A stretch of DNA of 64,000 nucleotides from Candidatus Deianiraea vastatrix (GCF_007993655.1 NZ_CP029077.1:1141154-1205153), one strand, 5' to 3'; counted from the stretch's first letter, positions 9,084-17,640 are shown. Translations and numbers: made by a program. The notes: a model not told the origin generated them from the letters alone.

Positions 9084-10193
9084 TTATTCAGGAATTGTTC
9101 CTGCCAAAAAGTCTTCTATAAATTGCTGCACTGTTTTTTCGATATCATCTTTATGGTATATAGCTTTTAAGCAATGTCTACATATATTTAGATGCGCAGT
9201 TGTTGATATTACATTTCCATTTTTGGTATAATATATTTTACATTCATTAGTTTTAGTTGCTATCATATCGCCTTTTTCAGATATATCTGCACAAAATGGA
9301 TTAATGTGAATTTTTTCAAGATAAGCTGGGCTTGCTATCATAAGATTATCATTCATTCCGGCTTGAAGAAGATTTTTATTATGATCTGCATTATATATTC
9401 CAAATATATTTTCACCATCGAAGAAGCAAGGCAATTTATATAGACCAAGCTTTACTTCTGAAAGTATAATTTCTATTGCTGTAGTTGGTTGTTTTGATTT
9501 TTCAACGTCTAATGAGTTATTGATTTTATCATTTTTTCTTTCTATTGCATCAAGTATTTTCTTTCTTATTTCTTCTGTGTCAATTTTTTTGATTACACCG
9601 CCATTGAGGTCTTGATTTTGCGCGTTTGAGTTAGTATGTGCAAGAATATTATTTTTTATGTTTTTTGCAATATTATCAAGAGATTCAGTTTTATTCTGTT
9701 GTAAATTTGACTCTGATATTCTTTCGATATTTTGAGGTTTTTGGTAATTTCTATTTTCAAAGTCTTGATGTATATGTTTTTTAACGACAAATTCAACATC
9801 TTTATCTAAACGCTCATTAATTTCATCAAATATTTCTTTTTTAATCGATTTTATCATGAATCCCCGACTATCAGCGATCATTTTATCAAGAGCTTCTTCA
9901 AGTTTGATTTTAAAAGATTTTAGTTCTTCGTTAATAACATTTTCGGCTATGGATTTAGCCTGAGTATTGAAGCTTGAGATTGTCGTTTCAAGATTTTTAT
10001 TTTGCGTTTTTAAGCTATCTATTTCCGTTTGTAGATTTGAGACTTCTGTTTGTATATCATCTATTTTACCAGATAAAGAGTCTGTAAGGCTTATATTTTT
10101 TTCTATAACTTTTGTTGATTTCGCTCTATACTCATCTTGAGTTTTTAGCATTATTTTCATTGAATCTTTAAATTTTTCCAAAACATCTTTCAT
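9084..10193 (-). CDS. Orphan coiled-coil protein with C-terminal Cys-rich domain
   Basis: No function recognised. Residues about 20-135 are a long heptad-type coiled coil (runs of S/L/I/K/E with few prolines), followed by a polar Asn/Gln-rich linker to about residue 215 and a folded C-terminal domain of about 150 residues. That domain holds INPFCADIS and HLNICRHCLKAIYHKDD (Cys338 and Cys341), which could bind a metal. A similar CxxCLK arrangement occurs at the end of some uncharacterised bacterial proteins, but I cannot name a family. No signal peptide or membrane segment is visible. It has a near-consensus promoter of its own and converges on glmM. Confidence 0.7.
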   Translation of the reverse strand: MKDVLEKFKDSMKIMLKTQDEYRAKSTKVIEKNISLTDSLSGKIDDIQTEVSNLQTEIDSLKTQNKNLETTISSFNTQAKSIAENVINEELKSFKIKLEEALDKMIADSRGFMIKSIKKEIFDEINERLDKDVEFVVKKHIHQDFENRNYQKPQNIERISESNLQQNKTESLDNIAKNIKNNILAHTNSNAQNQDLNGGVIKKIDTEEIRKKILDAIERKNDKINNSLDVEKSKQPTTAIEIILSEVKLGLYKLPCFFDGENIFGIYNADHNKNLLQAGMNDNLMIASPAYLEKIHINPFCADISEKGDMIATKTNECKIYYTKNGNVISTTAHLNICRHCLKAIYHKDDIEKTVQQFIEDFLAGTIPE

Positions 10194-10212
10194 AAAAGCA
10201 TCTAGTTTTCTA

Positions 10213-10241
10213 ATTATACACTAAAAAATGAAATAAGTCAA
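10213..10241 (-). promoter_or_regulatory. Near-consensus sigma70 promoter for the coiled-coil gene
   Basis: On the minus strand: TTGACT (10241-10236), 17-bp spacer, TATAAT (10218-10213). The -10 box ends 19 bp before the ATG at 10193, implying a leader of about 12 nt. Confidence 0.75.
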
Positions 10242-10260
10242 GAAAAATTAAGAAAATTTC

Positions 10261-10289
10261 TTGAAATATAAAAAAATACTTTGTATAAA
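10261..10289 (+). promoter_or_regulatory. Sigma70-type promoter for the orphan-sucA pair
   Basis: TTGAAA (10261-10266), 17-bp spacer, TATAAA (10284-10289), ending 20 bp before the ATG at 10310. It is back to back with the promoter at 10213-10241, so a 116-bp gap serves both directions. Confidence 0.6.
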
Positions 10290-10309
10290 AAGTCAAGCAT
10301 TATTTTTTT

Positions 10310-10810
10310 ATGAATATTTCAGATTTTCTAGACAAGAGAAATATCCTGTTGGCAAAAGCAATTTTAAGCTCTTTAGATGGAAGTGATATAGAAAAAAGCG
10401 AGGTGATAAAATTTGCGATTTCCAGTTTTTTTTCATCGCAAGAGAGTAAAAAATCTGATATATCGCAACTTGCAGAAAAAATATCACTACTAAAATTAAA
10501 GTCTATGAATGATGTAATTTGCGTAATGCTTGCGGCGGAAAATATTATTTCAGCAAAGATTGGCGAAAAAATCGCATATGTTTTTTATAGCGAAAAATAT
10601 GGAATTAATGAGGATTTAGCTGATAAATTTGTAAAAGAAAAGTGCAAAGATGTTGGTTTTATAAGATATATTGGCTCAAAAACCTATATATCAAGCGGGT
10701 TTTCCGTATATTTTGAAAATCTTGTGTTGCACAATAATTTAAAGAATATTTTGTCTCAAATAAAGGCAAATTTAATGACCGCTGTTGATAATTTTTCTAG
10801 TGCTGTATGA
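10310..10810 (+). CDS. Orphan protein coupled to sucA
   Basis: A 166-residue protein, mostly helical in appearance, with no signal peptide, membrane segment or motif I recognise. Notable stretches are FLDKRNILLAKAILSSLDGSDI and GFIRYIGSKTYISSGFSVYFENL near the C-terminus. Its stop overlaps the sucA ATG (ATGA at 10807-10810), so it is translated from the same message, which suggests a functional or regulatory link to 2-oxoglutarate dehydrogenase, though neighbourhood alone cannot prove this. It begins 20 bp after a good promoter and is likely a real gene. Confidence 0.65.
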   Translation: MNISDFLDKRNILLAKAILSSLDGSDIEKSEVIKFAISSFFSSQESKKSDISQLAEKISLLKLKSMNDVICVMLAAENIISAKIGEKIAYVFYSEKYGINEDLADKFVKEKCKDVGFIRYIGSKTYISSGFSVYFENLVLHNNLKNILSQIKANLMTAVDNFSSAV

Positions 10811-13551
10811 GTAGTAACGATATTTTTAATCAAACCCAGTTTTTGTATGCGCAAAATGCAGCATTTATCGCCGATTTATACAAGCAATACACGGCAAATT
10901 CAAACAGTGTTGACGAAAATTGGCGTAATTTCTTTGCAAGTATGTCAAAAGATGAAATTGCGGCTTTTGAGACAGATTTCTTCGGTCCGTCTTGGAAAAA
11001 ACGCGATTTAAAGGTTATATCTAAAGACGAGGAAGCATCGCCAAAAAATGATGCACAAAGCAAGACGCAAAGCACGCAAAAGCAAGATGTAGCCTGCAAT
11101 ATTTCCGCATTTCGTGAGAAATTAATTGCATTTGCTCATATTTCGGCAGATTATAATCCAATTATTCCAAATTCAAATCGCCTGCACCCTGAAATTTCGC
11201 AGTTACTACCGCAAAATCAGACGCATGAAGGGGATCGACTAAAGTCTATTTATTTAGGCTCTGTTGGCGCGGAATTTTCGCATATTTCAAATCTTGAGGA
11301 AAAAAACTGGATTGTATCGAATTTTGAAGCACTGATGCAGGAAAATCTAGCAAATGATAGGCAAAAATCCGCTCTTGAAATAATGATTAAGGCTGAGACT
11401 TTTGAGCAGTTTATACACAAGAAATTCCCAGGTATGAAGCGGTTTTCTGTTGAAGGTGGTGAGACTTCTTTAGCAATTATCAATGAAATCATTTACAACG
11501 CGGCAAAAGATAAGGTAAAATCTATAATAATTGGCATGGCACACCGCGGTCGGCTTGGAATGCTGACAAACATCGCCGAAAAGCCGGCATCTACGATTTT
11601 TTCTGAGTTTTTAAAGACTGTCAAGGTCGATCAATCTCTTGGGGAAATTGCATCGGATGTAAAATATCACGCAGGGCACAAAACAACGAAGAATATTGAG
11701 GAAAACGAAATAGATGTTGAAATTGCCTATAATCCATCGCATTTGGAGGCTGTGAATCCTTTAATTATCGGCATGGCATATGCAAAAAATAAGGATAAAA
11801 AAGCCACAATTCCATTATTAATTCACGGAGACGCCGCAATGATCGGACAGGGCATAGTTGCTGAGTGTTTTAACATGTCGGGCGTGAAAAACTACGATGT
11901 AGGCGGAACAATTCACCTTACTATCAACAATCAAATTGGCTTTACGGCCGAAAGCTGGCAGTCACGCTCGTCAAGATACTGCACCGACATTGCAAAAATC
12001 ATAGAATGTCCGATTTTCCACGTAAACGGCGACGATGTCGATGCGTGCGTTAAAATCGCAAAATTTGCGGTTCAATATCGCCAAAAATTCAAAAAAGACA
12101 TTGTAATTGACCTTGTTTGCTCAAGGAAATATGGGCATAACGAGGGTGATGAGCCGTTTTATACAAACCCGATGCTGTATAATGTTTTAAAAGATAAAAA
12201 AAGCCCACCTACTGTTTATTTTGAAAATTTACTAAAAAACGGCAATATTGCAGGGGATTTTGCGCAAAAAGTTCAAGATGAATATTTAAAAAAGCTCGAT
12301 AAAGACTATGAAATTGGGGCATCTGGCACAAAAATTACAAAGGATGAAAAGTATAAGGATTTTGATTATAAATTTTCGTTTCAAAAGCATAAAACCGGCA
12401 TTAAAAAATTAGATATACTGCCACTTTTGCAGAAAATTTACGCAATTCCATCAAATTTTACGCCAAATTCACGCCTTGCAAAGCAAATTGAGACAAGGCT
12501 TGAAAACATCATGAAAACGGGCGAGCTTGACTGGGCGGCTGGTGAAATTTTAGCTTTTGCAAGCTTGGTTTTAGAGGGAAAAAGCGTGAGAATTACAGGC
12601 CAAGACTCAGAGCGTGGAACATTTTCGCACAGACACTCGGTTTTAACAGATGCAACAAGCGGCGGAAAACACAATATTTTATCGATACTATCTAGTGAAA
12701 AAGCAAGTTACGAGGTTTGCAATTCCCCGCTTTCTGAGTATGCGATTATGGGCTTTGAATATGGCTATTCTTTAGTGCAAAACAATCATTTAACTATTTG
12801 GGAAGGGCAATTTGGCGATTTTGCAAATGGTGCATCGACTATTTTTGACCAATTTATCTCATCTGCTGAGCAAAAATGGCTGCTTATGTCAAATCTGGTG
12901 CTGCTTTTACCGCATGGTTTCGAGGGGCAAGGGCCAGAGCATAGTTCGGCTCGTCTTGAAAGATATTTACAAGCTTGCGCGCAGGAAAATATTATAGTTG
13001 CAAACCCGACTACGCCTGCGAATTTATTCCACATTTTGCGTCGCCAGTTGCACGCGAAATTCCGCAAGCCACTGATTATTATGTCTCCAAAATCGCTACT
13101 TCGTCATAAAATGGCTGTTTCAAAACTTGATGAATTTGAGGGTGAATTTATGCCAATTATTAGTGAAATTCGTTATATTAATGCGAAAAAAGTTGAGAAA
13201 GTCGTTGTTACAAGCGGGAAATTATACTACGATTTACTTGAAAGGGCAGGCGATAGAAATGATGTTGCAATAATTCGCATAGAGCAATATTATCCATTTG
13301 ATAGCAAGGCGTTTGAGGTGGAAATTTCGCAGTATAAATCGGCGAAAATGATGATTTGGGCACAGGAGGAGCCAAGGAATATGGGCGCATGGCAGTTTAT
13401 TCGTGATTATCTTGAAAGCGCGCTTGAAAACTCAATGCCAAAGGCGAAATTATCATGCGTTTCAAGACCTGCCTCTGCCTCACCTGCAACCGGCTTTGAA
13501 AAACAACATCAAAAGGAGCAAGCGCATATTTTGGAGGATGTGCTTGGATAG
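10807..13551 (+). CDS. sucA: 2-oxoglutarate dehydrogenase E1 component
   Basis: Thiamine-diphosphate-dependent E1 subunit that decarboxylates 2-oxoglutarate and transfers the succinyl group to lipoyl-E2. It starts with the E1o-specific N-terminal motif (FLYAQNAAFIADLYKQY and SVDENWRNFF). Inside are MAHRGRLGML, the TPP-binding HGDAAMIGQGIVAEC, NNQIGFT, and the C-terminal transketolase-like region with SERGTFSHRHSVLTD and LPHGFEGQGPEHSSARLERY. At 914 residues it is full length for alphaproteobacteria (about 930). sucB, usually next, is not in the window. It is translationally coupled to the small upstream gene. Confidence 0.96.
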   Translation: MSSNDIFNQTQFLYAQNAAFIADLYKQYTANSNSVDENWRNFFASMSKDEIAAFETDFFGPSWKKRDLKVISKDEEASPKNDAQSKTQSTQKQDVACNISAFREKLIAFAHISADYNPIIPNSNRLHPEISQLLPQNQTHEGDRLKSIYLGSVGAEFSHISNLEEKNWIVSNFEALMQENLANDRQKSALEIMIKAETFEQFIHKKFPGMKRFSVEGGETSLAIINEIIYNAAKDKVKSIIIGMAHRGRLGMLTNIAEKPASTIFSEFLKTVKVDQSLGEIASDVKYHAGHKTTKNIEENEIDVEIAYNPSHLEAVNPLIIGMAYAKNKDKKATIPLLIHGDAAMIGQGIVAECFNMSGVKNYDVGGTIHLTINNQIGFTAESWQSRSSRYCTDIAKIIECPIFHVNGDDVDACVKIAKFAVQYRQKFKKDIVIDLVCSRKYGHNEGDEPFYTNPMLYNVLKDKKSPPTVYFENLLKNGNIAGDFAQKVQDEYLKKLDKDYEIGASGTKITKDEKYKDFDYKFSFQKHKTGIKKLDILPLLQKIYAIPSNFTPNSRLAKQIETRLENIMKTGELDWAAGEILAFASLVLEGKSVRITGQDSERGTFSHRHSVLTDATSGGKHNILSILSSEKASYEVCNSPLSEYAIMGFEYGYSLVQNNHLTIWEGQFGDFANGASTIFDQFISSAEQKWLLMSNLVLLLPHGFEGQGPEHSSARLERYLQACAQENIIVANPTTPANLFHILRRQLHAKFRKPLIIMSPKSLLRHKMAVSKLDEFEGEFMPIISEIRYINAKKVEKVVVTSGKLYYDLLERAGDRNDVAIIRIEQYYPFDSKAFEVEISQYKSAKMMIWAQEEPRNMGAWQFIRDYLESALENSMPKAKLSCVSRPASASPATGFEKQHQKEQAHILEDVLG

Positions 13552-13648
13552 AGTTTAAGCATTATTTTTTTCATGGAAATAAGGTTTTTAATGTATAAAT
13601 TTAACTCATTATTGTAAATCACTGAAGAATTGTCTAAAATATTTATAA

Positions 13649-13768
13649 ATGAAACTTTTGCGGTATATATTTTCTATGAAAGATTTTCTAATGTTGGGAT
13701 ATGAATTGCAACAAATGAAAGCAGAATCAAAAAGAGCAAAAGGACGTATTTTAGAAGAAATTTTGTAA
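13649..13768 (+). CDS. Possible small protein (39 residues)
   Basis: An ATG-to-TAA frame in the gap between sucA and the Gln-rich genes. The peptide begins MKLLRYIFSMKDFLMLGYEL and has a basic, helical C-terminal half (KAESKRAKGRILEEIL). A hairpin with a short T-tract follows 34 bp later. It is too short for homology judgement and could be chance or a decayed gene end. No clear Shine-Dalgarno sequence or promoter is visible. Confidence 0.22.
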   Translation: MKLLRYIFSMKDFLMLGYELQQMKAESKRAKGRILEEIL

Positions 13769-13801
13769 TTTAAAGTCTCTTATATAATTGCATCATCAAG
13801 G

Positions 13802-13833
13802 CAAAGCCCACATTTGATGCAGGCTTTGTTTAT
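13802..13833 (+). terminator. Weak intrinsic terminator-like hairpin
   Basis: CAAAGCC at 13802-13808 pairs perfectly with GGCTTTG at 13822-13828 over a 13-nt loop and is followed by TTTATA. It lies between the possible small frame and the convergent Gln-rich gene and could end transcription from the left. Confidence 0.4.
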
Positions 13834-13843
13834 ACTTGATTAA

Positions 13844-14347
13844 TCAAAAAAATTGTGAGAATGATGTATTATTTCTTTCTCTTGTTGGGTATCGACCTGT
13901 TTGAGGATTTTGCACCGCTTGGTTGGCTGTCTGTTGAGCTACTTCAAATTGCCGTCTATCTTTTTTTGTAATCTTTTTTTTCACCTGTGGAACAACATGT
14001 TCTTGTATAGCGGATTGTGGTTGTTGGAATGGCTGTTGATTACCACCTTCTCCTATTACATTATTCTCTTCTTTAACTTGCGGAAGAAGCTGCTGCTGGA
14101 TTATATTAATATTAGATTGTGGTTGTTGGAATTGCGTTACTGGTGGAAATTGCCCCTGCATTGGCATTTGAAAAGAATAATATGGTTGTTGGAATTGCTG
14201 TTGTTCATCTCCCCCCTCTTGCTTTACTTGTGGAACTTGATTGATAAATTGCTGTTGATTTTGCTGATTTTCTTCCTCTTGTTCGATTTTTACTTTTTTT
14301 ATTAACTCTTGATCTCTATCTGGACATTTTGTACCAAGTTCTTCCAT
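13844..14347 (-). CDS. Gln-rich low-complexity protein, possibly the displaced tail of the upstream gene
   Basis: A 167-residue frame dominated by Gln, Pro, Asn and Glu. It contains three spaced copies of a PQVK motif (VPQVKQE, LPQVKEE, VPQVKKK) and repeated FQQP blocks, then a basic C-terminal part (KKKITKKDRRQFE) ending in an Arg/Asn/Ser-rich tail. The first 46 bp overlap the end of the upstream gene in another frame. Either it is translated by coupling from an ATG within that gene, or a frameshift split one longer protein of about 480 residues. No promoter or Shine-Dalgarno sequence precedes this ATG, which favours the split-gene reading. Function unknown; Gln-rich disorder is shared with the large OTU-like protein in this window. 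Confidence 0.55.
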   Translation of the reverse strand: MEELGTKCPDRDQELIKKVKIEQEEENQQNQQQFINQVPQVKQEGGDEQQQFQQPYYSFQMPMQGQFPPVTQFQQPQSNINIIQQQLLPQVKEENNVIGEGGNQQPFQQPQSAIQEHVVPQVKKKITKKDRRQFEVAQQTANQAVQNPQTGRYPTRERNNTSFSQFF

Positions 14348-15261
14348 GTACGAATCAAACTTTTTTGATTTTCTTCTTCTATTGGATTTAAAGCATATTT
14401 TGTTGCATATAGTGCAATTACCATCAGAAGTGCAGAGTTATGCATGTTGCTTTGTGGTGTAGTATTCAATATTGCATCAATATCTTCTTCCGTTATCACT
14501 CCATCTGTTATCTTTTTGTATATTGAATGCATTCCATGTTCACTAAATGTTGCATTTTCTAATATCGAAGGAAGATTCTTGGTACGAAAAATTTCGTGGC
14601 TTTGTATTATTTCTCTTGCATCGTAATATAATTGTGATTTACTATTTGAGTTATTTGCAATAAGTTGTTTTTTAAACATCATGTTTTTCATAACCTTATT
14701 ACATATTTTAAGAACTTTTTCTATCTGAATAATGTTGTCCGATTTTTTTAAAAATTCACAAAAACTTTTGATCATATTCTTTTGTGTATGGTGCAACTTA
14801 TTCCTTAACCTGTGTTTGTGATTATTTAGCAGTATCAAACTTATAGCATGTCTTAAGATGGCGTCACTGCCGGAAGTTGTGTCAGCATGTAGCTTCTTTG
14901 ATCTCTTTTTAATTTGCTGTTCAGTCATGCCGGCTAATTTACATATCTCAGTAAAAGCGCTCATCATTGCAAACTGACAGTTGAGTGCGTTATTTCTACC
15001 ATTATTTTGGTTGACATTTATCAAATATCCATATCCTTTTTGTATAATATCAATATATAGGTTTCCTAAATCTATATCACACTTTTGTTGTTTTCTTTCT
15101 GTTTCACTTTGTTTATCTTTATTGCTTTCCTTATATTCATTTATATTGATTTCGATGTACGCTATTTTGTCTTGGTCTTCCTGGCTAAGCTGTACTTGAT
15201 TGTTCTGTAAAGCTGCAACTTCTTCTACTTTAACTTGTTGTTGTTCTTGAAATTGATTCAT
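14302..15261 (-). CDS. Orphan helical protein with Gln-rich N-terminus
   Basis: About 319 residues starting MNQFQEQQQVKVEEVAALQN. The first 50 residues are Gln/Glu-rich, the rest is a Lys/Asn-rich helical protein with no membrane segment or signal peptide. Recognisable stretches include GYGYLINVNQNNGRNNALNC and KKITDGVITEEDIDAILNTT; I know no family for it. The ATG at 15261 lies 32 bp after a perfect promoter; a longer frame starting at 15321 would begin inside that promoter and is rejected. Its 3' end overlaps the next Gln-rich frame. It may be a secreted or host-directed protein by analogy with the other Gln-rich gene, but that is speculation. Confidence 0.65.
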   Translation of the reverse strand: MNQFQEQQQVKVEEVAALQNNQVQLSQEDQDKIAYIEININEYKESNKDKQSETERKQQKCDIDLGNLYIDIIQKGYGYLINVNQNNGRNNALNCQFAMMSAFTEICKLAGMTEQQIKKRSKKLHADTTSGSDAILRHAISLILLNNHKHRLRNKLHHTQKNMIKSFCEFLKKSDNIIQIEKVLKICNKVMKNMMFKKQLIANNSNSKSQLYYDAREIIQSHEIFRTKNLPSILENATFSEHGMHSIYKKITDGVITEEDIDAILNTTPQSNMHNSALLMVIALYATKYALNPIEEENQKSLIRTWKNLVQNVQIEIKS

Positions 15262-15292
15262 AAAAATATAAAATAATAAATTAAATTTTGTA

Positions 15293-15321
15293 ATTATACT
15301 ACAAATTTTATATAATGTCAA
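15293..15321 (-). promoter_or_regulatory. Perfect consensus sigma70 promoter for the Gln-rich pair
   Basis: On the minus strand TTGACA (15321-15316), exactly 17 bp, then TATAAT (15298-15293). All 12 consensus positions match. Predicted start near 15286 gives a leader of about 25 nt to the ATG at 15261. Confidence 0.85.
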
Positions 15322-15402
15322 CTATTAATTTATTTTTTTTAAAAAAACTTGCAAATAATTTTTTTATTATCTTTATTTAATGCTAGATTTAAGAGAAAAA
15401 AT

Positions 15403-17184
15403 ATGAGCGAATTTAGAGTTGAAAAAGATACAATGGGGGAGGTAAAAGTGCCTGCGTCTCGTTATTTTGGCGCGCAAACGCAAAGATCTATACAAAATTT
15501 CCCAATTTGTAATGAAAACGCTGGACACAAAATGCCAAAAGAGGTAATTTATGCGATGTTGCTTATAAAAAAAGCGGCTGCGATTACAAATAAACAGCTA
15601 AAAATGGCAAACCCAAATGAGGTTGAGCTTGCAAAAATTACGCCCGAAATTTGCGATAAAATAATAGATTCTGTAAATATTATCCTTGGCATTTTTGACA
15701 GCGCAAAATCAAATTTCATCTTTTCAGATTATGAAAATTGGGTTTCGTGGCTTGAAAATCCAAATCGTAAAATGGATAGTGGCGATAGTCTTGAAATGCA
15801 GGAATTTGCATTAAAAAAGTATAACTTGCAGTACATAAAACAGCAAAGAGATACGATAAACGCTATAAAAACAGCGAATAATATACCAAATTCGCAGCAC
15901 ATTTTTGACTGGTTTTACGAAAATGAATTTCCACTTGTTGCGTGGCAAACTGGCTCTGGAACTCAGACAAATATGAATGTCAATGAGGTAATTGCATCTG
16001 TTGCAAACGAAATTGAAACAGGTAAAAGGGGTGGAAAAAGCCCTGTGCATCCAAATGATCATGTTAATTTAGGGCAGTCTTCAAATGATACTTTCCCAAC
16101 GGCAATGCATGTTTCGGCGACGCTTTTGGCTTATGAAAAGTTGATACCGGCAATGATAAGATTTTCAAATGAGCTTCGCGAAAAAGAGGTGAAATTTGCA
16201 GATATTGTGAAAATTGGACGCACGCATACGCAAGATGCAACGCCGGTTACCCTTGGTCAAGAATTTTCAGGCTACAAGGCACAAATTAAGCATGCACTAT
16301 TTAATATTTGCTATAGTCTTGAGTTTATTGAAAGCCTTGCGCAGGGGGGAACTGCGGTTGGAACTGGCATAAACTGCCCAGAGGGTTTTGCTGAGAAATT
16401 TGCAGAAAATTTAACGACAATTTCTGGAATTAACCAGATTCACAAAGTGCTTTTAGAGCAACAAGTAACGGCATGTTCAAGCAGCAAAATGTCCGATATT
16501 CCAAATACAAAGGTGTTTAAAAAAGGTCTTGCATTTTCTGGAAAGTTTAAGTCTGAAGGCAATAAATTTCTTGCGCTTTCCTCAAATGACGACCTTGTTC
16601 AATTTCACGGCAGTTTAAATACCCTTGCGGTGTCAATCATGAAAATCGCAAATGACATAAGGTTTTTAGCCTCAGGCCCAAGGTCTGGACTTGGTGAAAT
16701 TTCACTTCCAGAAAATGAGCCTGGTTCATCCATTATGCCGGGCAAGGTAAATCCAACACAATGCGAGGCGCTAACTATGATTGCATGTCAGGTAATTGGT
16801 AATAATGTCGCAGTGACAACCGGCGGTATGCAGGGGCATTTTGAGTTAAATGTTTTCAGACCAATGATTATAAAAAATGTTGTAGATTCTATTAATTTAC
16901 TGTCAGATGGAATAAACAGCTTTATTGACAACTGTCTAATCGGAATTGTTGCAAACAAAGAGCGAATAAAGCAACTTGTCGACCAATCTTTAATGCTTGT
17001 AACTGCGCTCAATCCCCATATTGGATACGATAATGCGGCAAAAATTGCCAAAAACGCTCATCACAAAGGCTTATCGCTTAAGGAATCAGCTCTTGAGCTT
17101 GGCTTGCTGACAAAAGATGGAGGAAACGGAAGCATTAAAGAGGCAGACTGGGACGGAATTTTAGATCCAAGAAGGCTTGTGTAA
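15403..17184 (+). CDS. fumC: Class II fumarase with two large in-frame insertions
   Basis: Fumarate hydratase of the TCA cycle. The family core is intact: VEKDTMGEVKVPASRYFGAQ at the start, QTGSGTQTNMNVNEV, HPNDHVNLGQSSNDTFPTA, GRTHTQDATPVTLGQE and the signature GSSIMPGKVNPTQ near residue 441. At 593 residues it is about 125 longer than typical FumC (about 465). The extra length lies mainly in two places: residues about 98-172, between the helix ending IILGIFDS and ENEFPLVAWQTG, and residues about 345-383, before GNKFLALSSNDDLVQ. Both keep frame. The start is the ATG at 15403, giving the standard N-terminus; an upstream TTG at 15349 is rejected. Its last 37 bp are repeated downstream. Confidence 0.93.
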   Translation: MSEFRVEKDTMGEVKVPASRYFGAQTQRSIQNFPICNENAGHKMPKEVIYAMLLIKKAAAITNKQLKMANPNEVELAKITPEICDKIIDSVNIILGIFDSAKSNFIFSDYENWVSWLENPNRKMDSGDSLEMQEFALKKYNLQYIKQQRDTINAIKTANNIPNSQHIFDWFYENEFPLVAWQTGSGTQTNMNVNEVIASVANEIETGKRGGKSPVHPNDHVNLGQSSNDTFPTAMHVSATLLAYEKLIPAMIRFSNELREKEVKFADIVKIGRTHTQDATPVTLGQEFSGYKAQIKHALFNICYSLEFIESLAQGGTAVGTGINCPEGFAEKFAENLTTISGINQIHKVLLEQQVTACSSSKMSDIPNTKVFKKGLAFSGKFKSEGNKFLALSSNDDLVQFHGSLNTLAVSIMKIANDIRFLASGPRSGLGEISLPENEPGSSIMPGKVNPTQCEALTMIACQVIGNNVAVTTGGMQGHFELNVFRPMIIKNVVDSINLLSDGINSFIDNCLIGIVANKERIKQLVDQSLMLVTALNPHIGYDNAAKIAKNAHHKGLSLKESALELGLLTKDGGNGSIKEADWDGILDPRRLV

Positions 17185-17220
17185 AGTGTAAAAATCAAGC
17201 TTTCACGCACGATTAAGATG
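17147..17220 (+). repeat. 3' end of fumC, copy A of a direct repeat
   Basis: The last 38 bp of fumC, stop included, and the following 36 bp match a second copy at 17401-17480. Both copies contain the codons for the terminal residues GILDPRRLV, the stop TAA and the downstream AGCTTT and ACGCACGATTAA blocks. Differences are a few substitutions and small indels. Confidence 0.85.
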
Positions 17221-17638
17221 AGTTTGCTTAAGTCAAAGGAGCTATTTACAAAACTAAAATTTCGACAACTTGTCTCTTTTGCGACGCATCACAATGAATT
17301 TTTCTACAATCAAAAGGAAATCAAAGTGGTATGTATAAGAAAAAGACTTGCTTTGCGATAACGCAATAGATCTGTTGCTATCAAGATTAGAAAATCGGTT
17401 ACTGGAACGGAATTTTAGATCCAAGAAGGCTTGTGTAAAGTGCTAAAAATTCAGCTTTTACGCACGATTAAAGAAGATGATGAAGTATCACGCTACTTAA
17501 ACTAAAGGCTTGCAAGCTTGCTTTTTTACTCTATATTAAGCCATTTTACCAAGGATTAAACGGGCTAAAGTGGTATTTAAAGTAAAAAACTGATTTGAAA
17601 TCGCCAGACCAAGTTGTGATCTGGCGATTGTTTTTGTT
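17185..17638. other. Intergenic region with duplicated gene end and terminator
   Basis: This 454-bp gap between fumC and a convergent orphan gene holds the two copies of the fumC 3' end, about 180 bp of unique sequence between them with no open frame I can support, and a strong hairpin at its right end. No RNA gene was recognised. The unique stretch (17221-17400) is less AT-rich than most gaps here, compatible with decayed coding DNA. Confidence 0.6.
17401..17480 (+). repeat. 3' end of fumC, copy B (echo downstream of the gene)
   Basis: Second copy of the fumC end, offset 254 bp from copy A. It would encode WNGILDPRRLV plus stop, matching the fumC C-terminus with one change (Asp to Asn). It has no gene body in front of it, so it is a fragment and not a functional gene. 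Confidence 0.85.
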
Positions 17639-17640
17639 TT
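17599..17640 (+). terminator. Strong intrinsic terminator, probably bidirectional
   Basis: AATCGCCAGA (17599-17608) pairs perfectly with TCTGGCGATT (17620-17629) around an 11-nt loop, followed by GTTTTTGTTTT on the plus strand. On the minus strand a run of six Ts follows the stem after about 9 nt, so it may also end the convergent gene at 17639. Confidence 0.8.

Noticed and set aside
14302..15261. A fourth OTU-like Cys box (NNALNCQFAMMSAF)
   Set aside because: The spacing and flanking residues do not match the OTU box, and no His strand follows at a fitting distance.
15349..15402. Longer fumC start at a TTG
   Set aside because: The ATG at 15403 gives the conserved FumC N-terminus; the extra 18 residues match nothing in the family.
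17185..17638. Small RNA gene in the fumC downstream gap
   Set aside because: Only the fumC echoes and a terminator hairpin are visible; no RNA fold or promoter supports a gene.
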